Positions 43,591 through 51,066 of a DNA stretch of 64,000 nucleotides are shown in pieces. Source of the DNA: Humitalea rosea (GTDB taxonomy: Bacteria; Pseudomonadota; Alphaproteobacteria; Acetobacterales; Acetobacteraceae); contig NZ_QKYU01000010.1 in the NCBI RefSeq assembly GCF_003253705.1, forward strand, positions 1-64,000, in the 5' to 3' direction. The notes under the pieces were generated by a model that made no database searches, was not told the DNA's origin, and saw only the letters and a program-made list of their open reading frames with translations. Each line of letters opens with the position of its first letter. Position 1 is the stretch's first letter. The position numbers were made by a program, and so were the translations under genes.

Positions 43591-44309
43591 CAGACCCCGA
43601 TGCCGACATGACCCGCATGCCCGATTTGCTCGCGCACCTTACTCGAAACTGAGCGGCGGACACCAGACTGAGACGCCTGGGCCGAGGCGGCAACACCGCG
43701 GGTGGTGGAGGGCGCCGGCTTCGCATCGCCGACCAGCCAGGCCTGAAGCTGCTTGCGGGCGCGGAACACGCGGCATTTGGCGGTCCCGACCGCGACGCCG
43801 GTCAATTCGGCGACCTGGTCGTAGGACATGCCCTGCACCGTCACCATCACCAGAGCGGTGCGTTGGTCTTCCGGGAGGCGGGCCATCTGCACGCGCAATT
43901 CACGCAGAGCGACATTGTCCTCCTGCGACGGCGCGGTGGTGAAGGCTTCCTGCGGCGCGTCATCCATGTCGACGGTCGGGCGGCGGCGGCGCATATCGGA
44001 GAGGAAGCGGTTCCGCATGATACGATAAAGCCATGCACCGAGATTGGTGCCGGGCTCGAAGGAGGTCCGGGCGGACAGCGCGTTGACCAACGAGGCCTGC
44101 ACCAGATCATCGGCGTCCGACCGGTTGCGCGTCATGGACAGCGCCTGGACCCGCAGCTTGGGGAGGACCTGGACGAGTTCACGATGGAATTCGGCGGGGG
44201 GAAGGCCGCGCTCGGCGCTGGAGGCCACTTCGGATACGGCTTCGTCCATCAGAATGGCGTCGTCCTGCGTCATATTGCTCACGAGACTCTCTCCACGGAT
44301 GGTGTTCAT
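43590..44309 (-). CDS. ecfG: general stress ECF sigma factor EcfG (sigma 15 group)
   Basis: A 239-residue ECF sigma factor. Sigma region 2 has RNRSDADDLVQASLVNAL and TNLGAWLYRIMRNRF, region 4 has LPEDQRTALVMVTVQGMSYDQVAELTGVAVGTAKCRVFRARKQL read in pieces across residues about 140-190. An unusually long basic C-terminal tail (about 45 residues, rich in Ser, Val and Arg) follows. It is coupled to nepR. The start is uncertain: ATG 44309 (used) or ATG 44273; a promoter-like motif ends just before 44309 and would make that start nearly leaderless. Confidence 0.9.
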   Translation of the reverse strand: MNTIRGESLVSNMTQDDAILMDEAVSEVASSAERGLPPAEFHRELVQVLPKLRVQALSMTRNRSDADDLVQASLVNALSARTSFEPGTNLGAWLYRIMRNRFLSDMRRRRPTVDMDDAPQEAFTTAPSQEDNVALRELRVQMARLPEDQRTALVMVTVQGMSYDQVAELTGVAVGTAKCRVFRARKQLQAWLVGDAKPAPSTTRGVAASAQASQSGVRRSVSSKVREQIGHAGHVGIGV

Positions 44310-44317
44310 GCTGGACA

Positions 44318-44343
44318 GACGCGTGAGGCGACGAATGGGTTGC
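44318..44343 (-). promoter_or_regulatory. weak candidate EcfG promoter for ecfG-nepR
   Basis: On the minus strand GCAAC (complement of 44339-44343), 17 bases, CGTC (complement of 44318-44321). The -10 differs from CGTT by one base. Autoregulation of ecfG is common in the family; here the motif sits close to the chosen start codon. Confidence 0.35.
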
Positions 44344-44431
44344 ATTTTAATCAGAAGAAAATCGCATGTCTGCTATGCTAATTACGCATGAAACCCTGTG
44401 CGCATGAGGGGGCTTTCCTGCCCTGATGGAG

Positions 44432-44938
44432 TCACTTCCCCTGCCACGCCGGCGCTGCCGGCTCGCGCGCAAGCCGCAGCCGGGCTCGGGAAATCCGCGC
44501 CTTGATGGTTCCGGCCGGCACGCCGGCGATGGACGCCGCCTCCTCCACCGAGAACCCGAGGGCGGCGACCAGGGTCAGCGCCTCGCGCTGCACCGTCGGC
44601 AGCCGCGACAAGGCCGTGTCGAGATCATTCAACGCGGCACTGGCCTCCTGGTTGCCGGCCCGCCCTTGTTCCGTCGGCATCTGTCGCTCCAGCGCGACGC
44701 GTTCGACCGCGGCACGGCGGCGCTGGTCGCGAAACCGGTTGCGAAGGATGGCAAAGGTCCAGAGCCGCAGGTCGGTCGTGAGATCGTCGGGCCGGCCGGA
44801 ACGCAGCGCCCGCAGCACCGTGTCCTGCACCAGATCATCGGCAAGCACGGCATCGCGGGCGAGAAATCGGGCGAAGGCGCGAAGCTTGGGCAGAAGGGCC
44901 ACCAACTCTGCCCGGAATTCATCACAATGCTGCGGCAT
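44432..44938 (-). CDS. second ECF sigma factor, EcfG-like
   Basis: A compact 168-residue ECF sigma factor: region 2 with FLARDAVLADDLVQDTVLRAL and LRLWTFAILRNRFRDQRRR, region 4 with LPTVQREALTLVAALGFSVEEAAS and GTIKARISRARLRLA. It has no long C-terminal tail, unlike the neighbouring EcfG, and no anti-sigma gene of its own. It lies divergent from phyR and upstream of ecfG-nepR on the same strand, with an 86-base-plus gap. It may be a NepR-regulated paralogue or a subordinate sigma factor. Confidence 0.88.
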   Translation of the reverse strand: MPQHCDEFRAELVALLPKLRAFARFLARDAVLADDLVQDTVLRALRSGRPDDLTTDLRLWTFAILRNRFRDQRRRAAVERVALERQMPTEQGRAGNQEASAALNDLDTALSRLPTVQREALTLVAALGFSVEEAASIAGVPAGTIKARISRARLRLAREPAAPAWQGK

Positions 44939-45087
44939 GCTATATCCAAGGAAGCCCGTGCGGGAGCGCGGTTCAGGTCAAACGCACGGGAACGCGCATC
45001 GCCGGGCGGCGCCGCGCGGTTTTTGGCCTGCGCGCTTGCCGCCGATTTGAAGTCACGAAGCGAAGTCAGGTTCGGAGAGATTAGGTG

Positions 45088-45816
45088 ATGACGGTGCCAA
45101 CGCAAGCCGAGGTTGTTCGGGCCCTGCCCTATGCCCGCCGCTTCGCCCGCGCCCTGACCGGGAGCCAGGCTGCCGGCGACGCGCTGGTCGCCGATGCGTT
45201 GCGCGCCGGGCTGCCGGAGATGCCGGCCCGCCAGGCCTTCTATTCCGCGGTCGCCGCCGCCTCCGCGATACAGCCGGGGCTTGCCGGCGAAAGCGGCCTC
45301 GGGCTGCGGCAGCGGCAGGTGCTGCTGTTGCTGGCGCTGGAAGGCCTGCCGGAGACGGAAGTTGCCCGCGTGCTGGGGATGACGACCGAGGCCACACGCG
45401 ACGAGGCCACCGCCTCGCGCGCCGCGCTGCGCGCCGCCGCCGCCGCCGATGTGCTGGTGATCGAGGATGAGCCGATCATCGCGATGGATGTGCGGATGCT
45501 GGTCGAATCCTGCGGCCATCGCGTCATCGGCATGGCACGGACCGAGGATGAGGCGGTCCGCATGGCCCGCGCCCATCCGCCGACCCTGATCCTGGCCGAT
45601 GTGAACCTCGGGCCGGGCGGCGACGGGATCAGCGCCACGGCGCGTATCCAGCAACTGATGCGGGCCCCGGTGATCTTCGTCACCGCCTATCCCGAACGCC
45701 TGCTGACCGCCGAGCGGGTCGAGCCGGCCTTCGTCATCAGCAAGCCCTTCGAGCCGCTGGCCCTGGCGATCGCGACCTATCAGGCCGTGACCCACGGAAC
45801 CGTGCCGATCGGCTGA
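45088..45816 (+). CDS. phyR: general stress response regulator PhyR (sigma-like output, receiver)
   Basis: A 242-residue PhyR. Residues 1-110 are a degenerate ECF sigma-like domain (ALPYARRFARALTGSQAAGDAL, then LRQRQVLLLLALEGLPETEVARVLGM in two segments), and 120-240 are a receiver with acidic pair EDE (126-128), phosphoacceptor Asp171 (LADVNLG) and Lys in VISKPFEPL. When phosphorylated it sequesters NepR. GGAGA 10 bases before ATG 45088 supports this start over GTG 45085. It is divergent from the sigma genes, as in many alphaproteobacteria. Confidence 0.93.
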   Translation: MTVPTQAEVVRALPYARRFARALTGSQAAGDALVADALRAGLPEMPARQAFYSAVAAASAIQPGLAGESGLGLRQRQVLLLLALEGLPETEVARVLGMTTEATRDEATASRAALRAAAAADVLVIEDEPIIAMDVRMLVESCGHRVIGMARTEDEAVRMARAHPPTLILADVNLGPGGDGISATARIQQLMRAPVIFVTAYPERLLTAERVEPAFVISKPFEPLALAIATYQAVTHGTVPIG

Positions 45817-45837
45817 ACCCCGGCCGCGAGAGGGCGC

Positions 45838-45863
45838 GAAACCGCCGAGGCGCCGCCGACGTT
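45838..45863 (+). promoter_or_regulatory. candidate sigma-EcfG promoter for DUF1328 gene
   Basis: GAAAC (45838-45842), 17 bases, CGTT (45860-45863), the same -35/-10 words and spacing as in front of the PRC-barrel gene. It lies 42 bases before ATG 45905. Confidence 0.55.
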
Positions 45864-45904
45864 AGGAAACCGTCGTCGGCTCTCGCCATGAAAGGGGCAC
45901 GCAC

Positions 45905-46069
45905 ATGCTCTACTGGACTCTCGTCTTCCTTGTGGTCGCCTTGGTTGCGGGCGTGCTCGGCTTTGGTGGCGTCGCCTCGGCTGCCAGCGGGATCGCCAAA
46001 TTCCTCTTCGTAATCTTCCTGATCCTGTTTGTCGTCTCCCTGGTCGCGGGTCGCGGCTGGGCTGCCTGA
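45905..46069 (+). CDS. DUF1328 (YtjA family) small membrane protein
   Basis: A 54-residue, almost wholly hydrophobic protein with two membrane helices (about 3-22 and 30-49) and the family-typical opening [21 protein letters not shown] and GIAK...FLV centre. Function is unknown; such genes are regular members of alphaproteobacterial stress regulons. It is preceded by a candidate EcfG promoter, with AAAGGGG about 11 bases before the ATG as a weak ribosome site. The stop is one base before the GTG of the next gene, so both are probably one transcript. Confidence 0.85.
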   Translation: MLYWTLVFLVVALVAGVLGFGGVASAASGIAKFLFVIFLILFVVSLVAGRGWAA

Positions 46070-46070
46070 C

Positions 46071-46733
46071 GTGATTCCCAGGCGGCAGGTCTGTCTCGGC
46101 CTGGGCCTGCTGCTTGCGGCCCCCATGCTGCCCGCGGCGGCGCAGCCGAGTGCGCCACCGCCGCGCGGTAGCTGGTTCGACCCCACCCAGCTCCCCTCCT
46201 TCACCGGCACGGTCGAGCGCTGGCTGATCAACCCGGCAGGCGCCTATGACCGGATGCTGTTTCGCGAAGGCGCGCAGGTCGTCTTCCCGCCGCATGTGTC
46301 CGAGCCGATGCGGGAAGCCGCCCCCGCGGGCCAGGCCATCACCATCTGGGGCGTTCGCGCCCGCGGCGCCCCGGTCGTGACCATGCTCGCCTGGAGCACC
46401 AGCCCCGATCGCGAGCCGAGTTTCGTCGATCGCCCGGCCTGGTTCACCCCAACCGATGCCCGCGGCACCGAACAGCTCCAGGTTTCGGGCACGGTCAGGG
46501 TGCCGCTGTTCTCGCCGCAGGGCGACGTCATCGGCGCCATATTGACCGACGGCAGCGTGCTGCGCATGTCGGCCGAGGCGGCCGACGGCCGCATCACGGC
46601 CGGGCGGAAGATCGCGGCGAGCGGCATCGGCTCCCGCCGCGATGACATGGTGGCCCTGGATGTCGAGCGGATCGGCCCCGATCCAGACAAGCTTGAACCC
46701 CTTCCCGCCCCCCGCATCGAGCGCCGGCCTTGA
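46071..46733 (+). CDS. exported protein of unknown function
   Basis: A 220-residue protein with a signal peptide (residues 1-25, ending PAAAQ) and a mature region with two similar beta-rich parts, SFTGTVERWLINPAGAYDRMLFREGAQVVFPPHVS and LQVSGTVRVPLFSPQGDVIGAILTDGS given here in part, which resemble OB-like strands around a GTV core. I do not recognise a family. GTG 46071 is the only start that yields a proper signal peptide. It is one base after the DUF1328 stop and overlaps the ABC transporter start, so it may serve that transporter or the envelope stress response. Confidence 0.65.
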   Translation: MIPRRQVCLGLGLLLAAPMLPAAAQPSAPPPRGSWFDPTQLPSFTGTVERWLINPAGAYDRMLFREGAQVVFPPHVSEPMREAAPAGQAITIWGVRARGAPVVTMLAWSTSPDREPSFVDRPAWFTPTDARGTEQLQVSGTVRVPLFSPQGDVIGAILTDGSVLRMSAEAADGRITAGRKIAASGIGSRRDDMVALDVERIGPDPDKLEPLPAPRIERRP

Positions 46734-48577
46734 GCGAACCCACAACCACGACACCTGAGCCGGTCCCGCCAGGCACCCTCACCGCCTTCGCCGGTATCGC
46801 CCGCGACTGGCTGACCGCCCCCGATCGCGGCAATGCCCGCATGCTGATCGCCGGCGTCATCGGGCTGACCTTCCTCCAGGTCGGCATCCAGATCCGGTTC
46901 AACATCTGGAACCGGGACTTCTTCAACGCGCTTGAGAGCCGGGACAGCCCGGCCTTCACGATGCAGATGCTGGTCTTCCTGGGGCTTGCCGCGATCTCGA
47001 TGGCGGCCTCTGTGTACCAGCTCTACCTCAAACAACTCGTCCAGCTGCGCTGGCGGGAATGGCTGTCGCAGCGGCTGATCGGCGCCTGGCTGCGCGACGG
47101 GCGGCACTACCAGCTTGAGATGACCGGCGGCGCGCAGCAGAACCCGGACCAGCGGGTGGCCGAGGATGCCCGCATCTCGACCGAGCTCGCGGTGGATTTC
47201 ACCCTCGGTCTGCTGATCTCGGTGACGACGCTGATGGCCTTCGTCGGCATCCTGTGGACGCTGTCGGGCGCGCTTCGCTTCACGATGTTCGGCCACCCTC
47301 TGGTGATCCCCGGCTACATGGTCTGGGCGGCGCTGATCTATGCGATCCTCGGCTCGGGGCTGACCTGGCTGGTCGGGCGGCCGATGGTGGACATCAACAT
47401 CCGCCGCGCGGGATCGGAGGCGGAGTTCCGCTTCGGCCTGGTCCGCGCCCGCGAGAATGGCGAGGCCATCGCGCTGATCCAGGGCGAGACCGACGAACGC
47501 CGCGCCCTCGCCTCGCTCTTCATCCGGGTGCGGGAGACGGCGGCCGAGCTCATGCGCAGCCAGCGCCATCTGATGTGGCTCACCTCGGCCTATGGCAGCC
47601 TCGCGATGGTGTTCCCGACGCTGGTCGCCTCGCCGGCCTATTTTGCCGGCGCGATCACCCTCGGCGGGCTGATGCAGATCGGCGCCGCTTTCGGCCAGGT
47701 GCAGGGCAGCCTCAACTGGCTGATCGACAACTTCCCCCGCATCGCCGAATGGCGCAGCGCTGTCGCCCGGCTGCTCGCCTTCCGCTTGGCGCTGGACGAT
47801 CTGGATGCGCTGCAGGCCAACCCCGCCCAGCCGACCATCCAGGTGATCGAGGCGACCGGGGAGGAGGAGCGCGAGGTCTTGCTGTTCCGCGACGTGCAGG
47901 TCGCCTTCTACGATGGCACCACGGTGATCGCGGGTGCCTCGGCCGAGATCCTGCCGGGCGAGCGCGTGCTCATCAAGGGCGAGAGCGGCACCGGCAAGTC
48001 CACACTGTTCCGCGCCATCGCCGGGCTCTGGCCCTGGGGCGCGGGGGAGATCCATGTGCCGCCGCGCAGCGCGCTGATGTTCATGCCGCAGCGGCCCTAT
48101 ATCCCGAATGGCTCCTTGCTCGCCGCGCTCTCCTATCCTGCCGGCCCCGAGGCCTATTCGTTGGAGATGGCGGAGGCGGTGCTGACCGAGGTCGGGCTGG
48201 ACCAGCTTGTCGCGCGGCTCGGCGATGATGAGCGGTGGGACCGCATCCTCAGCCTGGGCGAGCAGCAGCGTTTCGCCTTCGCGCGGCTGTTGATGCAGAA
48301 GCCGCGCTGGATCTTCATGGACGAGGCGACGGCGGCCCTCGACGAGGACAACCAGGACATGATGATGCGCCTGGTGCAATCGGCGCTGCCGAACAGCGCG
48401 GTGATCTCGATCGGCCATCGTCCGGGGCTGGAGGCATTCCACGACCGATCGCTGACGCTGCTAAAGGGCAGTGCGGGCGCCCGGCTGGCCCCCCCGCCCG
48501 AGCGCAAGCGCCGGCCGCGTCCCGGCTGGGCGATCAAGCGCTGGCGGAATACGAACGACCAGGGCGGTATCGCGTAG
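46730..48577 (+). CDS. ABC transporter, SbmA/YddA-like (ABC_membrane_2 with ATPase)
   Basis: A 615-residue half transporter with five to six membrane helices in residues 40-350 and an ATPase domain. The membrane part has the SbmA/BacA-like motif FNIWNRDFFNALESRD (about residues 58-72) and NPDQRVAEDAR (about 143). The ATPase has Walker A KGESGTGKST, a signature LSLGEQQRFAFARLL and Walker B RWIFMDEATAALD. The group includes YddA and peptide or vitamin B12-type importers. It starts with TTG 46730, overlapping the previous stop. The C-terminus is basic. Confidence 0.88.
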   Translation: MSEPTTTTPEPVPPGTLTAFAGIARDWLTAPDRGNARMLIAGVIGLTFLQVGIQIRFNIWNRDFFNALESRDSPAFTMQMLVFLGLAAISMAASVYQLYLKQLVQLRWREWLSQRLIGAWLRDGRHYQLEMTGGAQQNPDQRVAEDARISTELAVDFTLGLLISVTTLMAFVGILWTLSGALRFTMFGHPLVIPGYMVWAALIYAILGSGLTWLVGRPMVDINIRRAGSEAEFRFGLVRARENGEAIALIQGETDERRALASLFIRVRETAAELMRSQRHLMWLTSAYGSLAMVFPTLVASPAYFAGAITLGGLMQIGAAFGQVQGSLNWLIDNFPRIAEWRSAVARLLAFRLALDDLDALQANPAQPTIQVIEATGEEEREVLLFRDVQVAFYDGTTVIAGASAEILPGERVLIKGESGTGKSTLFRAIAGLWPWGAGEIHVPPRSALMFMPQRPYIPNGSLLAALSYPAGPEAYSLEMAEAVLTEVGLDQLVARLGDDERWDRILSLGEQQRFAFARLLMQKPRWIFMDEATAALDEDNQDMMMRLVQSALPNSAVISIGHRPGLEAFHDRSLTLLKGSAGARLAPPPERKRRPRPGWAIKRWRNTNDQGGIA

Positions 48578-48630
48578 TGTCCCGAATCTGAAGTTCGCCG
48601 CTATGCGGCTGCCTTCAGATTCGGGGCACT
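48576..48630. repeat. long palindromic element 1 (55 bp)
   Basis: Arms 48576-48593 and 48613-48630 are complementary at 17 of 18 positions (AGTGTCCCGAATCTGAAG in the left arm), with a second inner stem GCCGC-TAT-GCGGC. The left arm overlaps the TAG stop of the ABC transporter. It can act as a bidirectional terminator, or be the end of a mobile palindromic repeat. Confidence 0.75.
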
Positions 48631-48658
48631 AACCTTTGTTTTGAATGGCCTGCTTATC

Positions 48659-48692
48659 CCGGAAGCTCGCCGCGAAGAGCGGCGAACTTCGG
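48659..48692. repeat. palindromic element 2
   Basis: A 15-bp stem (13 of 15 paired, about 48659-48673 with 48678-48692) with a short loop. It shares the words GAAG-T-TCGCCGC / GCGGCGAACTTC with element 1, which suggests a related repeat family arranged back to back between convergent genes. Confidence 0.65.
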
Positions 48693-48716
48693 GGGCAGGT
48701 CCTAGGTTCGGCGCCG

Positions 48717-49469
48717 CTACACCAAAGGCGCGAAGCCCGCCGGCCCATGCGCGCGATGGCTGACGATGACGCCCCGCTCGGCGGTTTCGATCAGGCTCCA
48801 GGCATTTTGCGCGCCGGGCGGCCGCCGCCAGGACACGGCGGTGCCGGTGATCACCAGCAGCGGCGCGCCGGGGTTGGCGATGACCGTTGGGCGATGCAAA
48901 TGCCCGGTGAGGACGGCGGTGATGCCAAGCCGCGCGAAGGCCGCGAGCGCCAGCGGCGCCCGGCCGAGCTTGCCCCGCGTCTCATTGCCCGGCGGGTGCA
49001 GGAAGGGGTGATGCGCCACCACGAACAGCAGGCGGCCCGGCAAAGCGGCGGCACGCACCGCCAAGCGCTGCAACTGCGGCGGTGACACCCGGCCCGCCGA
49101 CCAATCCTTGCGCAATGCGGCGCGGCGCACCGTGTTGAGCCCCAGCAGGCCGACCTCGGCATTGGACCAGGCGGGTTCCATCTCCGGCCCCATCGCCAGG
49201 CGCCAGTCGCGAAACGGGTCGAGGAACCGGTCGAAGAGGGAGAGGCTCGGGATGTCGTGGTTGCCCGGCACCGCCACCACAGGCAGGCCGAGCCCGCCCA
49301 GGAAGCGCGCCGCCGCGGTGAATTCCTCCGGCCGCGCGCGATAGGTCAGGTCGCCGGCGACGGCCACCACATCGGGCGCCATCAGCGCGATATCCTCCTC
49401 CAGCGCCGAGACCAGCGCCGGGTCATGCGCGCCGAAATGCAGATCGGCGAGAAGCGCGATCCGCGTCAT
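48717..49469 (-). CDS. metallophosphoesterase
   Basis: A 250-residue calcineurin-like phosphoesterase. Metal-binding blocks are intact: LLADLHFG (Asp, His at about 8-10), AGDLTYRAR (about 40), VPGNHD (about 67-72), VVAHHPFLHP (about 150) and TGHLHRPT (about 190). No signal peptide. The class acts on cyclic nucleotides, nucleotides or phospholipid head groups. The ATG overlaps the lipid-kinase stop (ATGA), so a joint role in phospholipid turnover is possible. Confidence 0.85.
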   Translation of the reverse strand: MTRIALLADLHFGAHDPALVSALEEDIALMAPDVVAVAGDLTYRARPEEFTAAARFLGGLGLPVVAVPGNHDIPSLSLFDRFLDPFRDWRLAMGPEMEPAWSNAEVGLLGLNTVRRAALRKDWSAGRVSPPQLQRLAVRAAALPGRLLFVVAHHPFLHPPGNETRGKLGRAPLALAAFARLGITAVLTGHLHRPTVIANPGAPLLVITGTAVSWRRPPGAQNAWSLIETAERGVIVSHRAHGPAGFAPLV

Positions 49470-50323
49470 GGCCGCAACACCGGCACCGCACCGCGCCGCA
49501 GGCGAAAACGCAGCGGCGGTGCTGCGATCGTGACCTCGCCATCCAGCGTCAACCGCAACGCCGCGGTCGGGCCGGTCACCACCAGTGACTCGGATTCGAC
49601 GGCCAGCACATCGACATTGTCGCGCAGCCGCCCGCGAATCCAGTCGCGCATCTGGCACAGTCGGCGCCAGGGTGTCTCGCGCAGCACGGCCTCGGTCAGC
49701 AGCGCACCGCCACCGGGCGGCACGGTCACCACGAGGGTGCGGGCGCGGATGCGCCGGCGCGGCGTTCCCAAGCCGGCGGTGAGGCTCCGGCCGGGCGGGC
49801 GCAGCAGGGCGCGCAGGGCTGCCACCACCAGCGGCCACCACGCACCGCCATGGCGCTGCATCTCGCGGAACCGCCCGAGGCGGGCGGGGGCGCCGATGAT
49901 GGATTGGTACAGGAAGAACCGCCCGTTCATTTCCCCCACGTCCAGCCAGGACTCCTTTGCCCGGCCGAGGGCCGCCACCGCCTCGACGGGATCGGGCGGC
50001 AGGCCCAGCCGTTCCGTCACGCGGTTCATGGTGCCGCCGGGCAGTGGCGCCAGGAGGATCCTGCCCCCCATCAGCGCGGGCAGGCAGGCGGCGATGGTGC
50101 CGTCGCCGCCAGCGACCACCAGCACCTCCGGCCGCGCCGCCAGCGCGCGGGCCAGTTGCGCCTCGAAGGGCAGATCCGGATCGGGATCGGCGACCAGGCG
50201 GAACCCGGCCTCGACCATGGCCCCGACAATCTGGGTGCAGGGGTCTTCGAGGCGGGACAGGCGGCCGGCGCGTGGGTTGAGCACCAGCGCGGCGGATCGG
50301 TGCGGAGGGGAGTGGGTCGTCAC
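49466..50323 (-). CDS. diacylglycerol kinase family lipid kinase
   Basis: A 285-residue DAGK-catalytic protein (YegS/BmrU-like). The opening strand ALVLNPRAG, the ATP loop VVAGGDGTIAACLPAL (about residues 65-80) and the PLPGGTMNRVTERLGLP segment are conserved. It would phosphorylate diacylglycerol or a related lipid at the inner membrane. GTG 50323 is chosen because an ATG further up (50413) would put coding sequence over the divergent fasciclin promoter candidate. It is coupled to the phosphoesterase. Confidence 0.83.
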   Translation of the reverse strand: MTTHSPPHRSAALVLNPRAGRLSRLEDPCTQIVGAMVEAGFRLVADPDPDLPFEAQLARALAARPEVLVVAGGDGTIAACLPALMGGRILLAPLPGGTMNRVTERLGLPPDPVEAVAALGRAKESWLDVGEMNGRFFLYQSIIGAPARLGRFREMQRHGGAWWPLVVAALRALLRPPGRSLTAGLGTPRRRIRARTLVVTVPPGGGALLTEAVLRETPWRRLCQMRDWIRGRLRDNVDVLAVESESLVVTGPTAALRLTLDGEVTIAAPPLRFRLRRGAVPVLRP

Positions 50324-50359
50324 GTCAAAGCGAACGTGCGCGCGAGCGGCGCGGTTGCC

Positions 50360-50385
50360 GCAACCCTGGCCTGATGCAGCGCGTT
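50360..50385 (+). promoter_or_regulatory. candidate sigma-EcfG promoter for fasciclin gene
   Basis: GCAAC (50360-50364), 17 bases, CGTT (50382-50385), one base from the EcfG consensus, 55 bases before ATG 50440. It is the only candidate of the set that lies outside the stress island proper. Confidence 0.5.
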
Positions 50386-50439
50386 CTGTTGCCGAGACGA
50401 AGATTTCTCGCAATTGAACCTGTAACGGAGACCAAGCCG

Positions 50440-51021
50440 ATGATGCTCAATCGCCGCATGATGATCGCCGCCGCCGCTGGCGTGCTGGCCAGCCCCGCCA
50501 TTCTCCGCGCCCAGACCACGCCGCGCGACCTTGCCGCCACCCTCGCCGAAAACCCGGATCTCGCCAAGTTCGGCAACCTCGCGGAGCGCGCGGGCTTCGG
50601 CGACCGGCTGAAGGGCACGCAGCCCCTGACCGTCTTCGCCCCCACCTCCGCTGCCTTCGATCTGGTGCCGACCTCGCTGATGCAGGATCTGCTGGGTGGC
50701 ACGGGCTCCATGGGTGGCTCGCCTGACGTTGTTCGCCTCGCGGCGCTGGTCGGCATCCATATCATCGAAGGCACGTATACGGTCGCGATGTTCAAGGACC
50801 GTCTCGAGGATGTGGTCTCGCTGAATGGCGGGGTGGTCCATCTCGATGGCCGCGCCGTGCCGCCGACCATCTCGGTCAAGATCCCCGAGGGCGGCGCCAC
50901 CAGCAACCGCCAGACCGGCGTGGGCGGCTTCAACGTGCAGCCCCCGGCGAAGATCCTCCGCTCGAACATCATGGCGTCGAACGGCATGATCCATGTGATC
51001 GACGGCGTTCTGCTGCCTTGA
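50440..51021 (+). CDS. secreted fasciclin (FAS1) domain protein
   Basis: A 193-residue exported protein: signal peptide at residues 1-25 (AAAAGVLASPAILRAQ), then one FAS1 domain of about 150 residues with the conserved LTVFAPTSAAFDLVP (H1 box) and NGMIHVIDGVLLP (H2 box). FAS1 proteins mediate adhesion or polymer binding outside the cell. CGGAG 10 bases before ATG 50440 supports the start. A strong terminator follows. The EcfG-like motif upstream suggests induction by general stress. Confidence 0.9.
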   Translation: MMLNRRMMIAAAAGVLASPAILRAQTTPRDLAATLAENPDLAKFGNLAERAGFGDRLKGTQPLTVFAPTSAAFDLVPTSLMQDLLGGTGSMGGSPDVVRLAALVGIHIIEGTYTVAMFKDRLEDVVSLNGGVVHLDGRAVPPTISVKIPEGGATSNRQTGVGGFNVQPPAKILRSNIMASNGMIHVIDGVLLP

Positions 51022-51027
51022 TCGTCT

Positions 51028-51064
51028 CGCGGGCGGCGCCACCATGGCGCCGCCCGCGGCTTTT
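51028..51064 (+). terminator. intrinsic terminator after fasciclin gene
   Basis: A 13-bp GC-rich stem (51028-51040 with 51046-51058) with a five-base ACCAT loop, followed by GCTTTT. It stands between the fasciclin gene and the convergent acyl-CoA dehydrogenase. Confidence 0.88.
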
Positions 51065-51066
51065 CG

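Noticed and set aside
44390-44440. GGAAA followed by GGTT upstream of ecfG as promoter
   Set aside because: Spacing is 18-19 bases and the -10 does not match; the GCAAC-N17-CGTC motif nearer to the gene is better.
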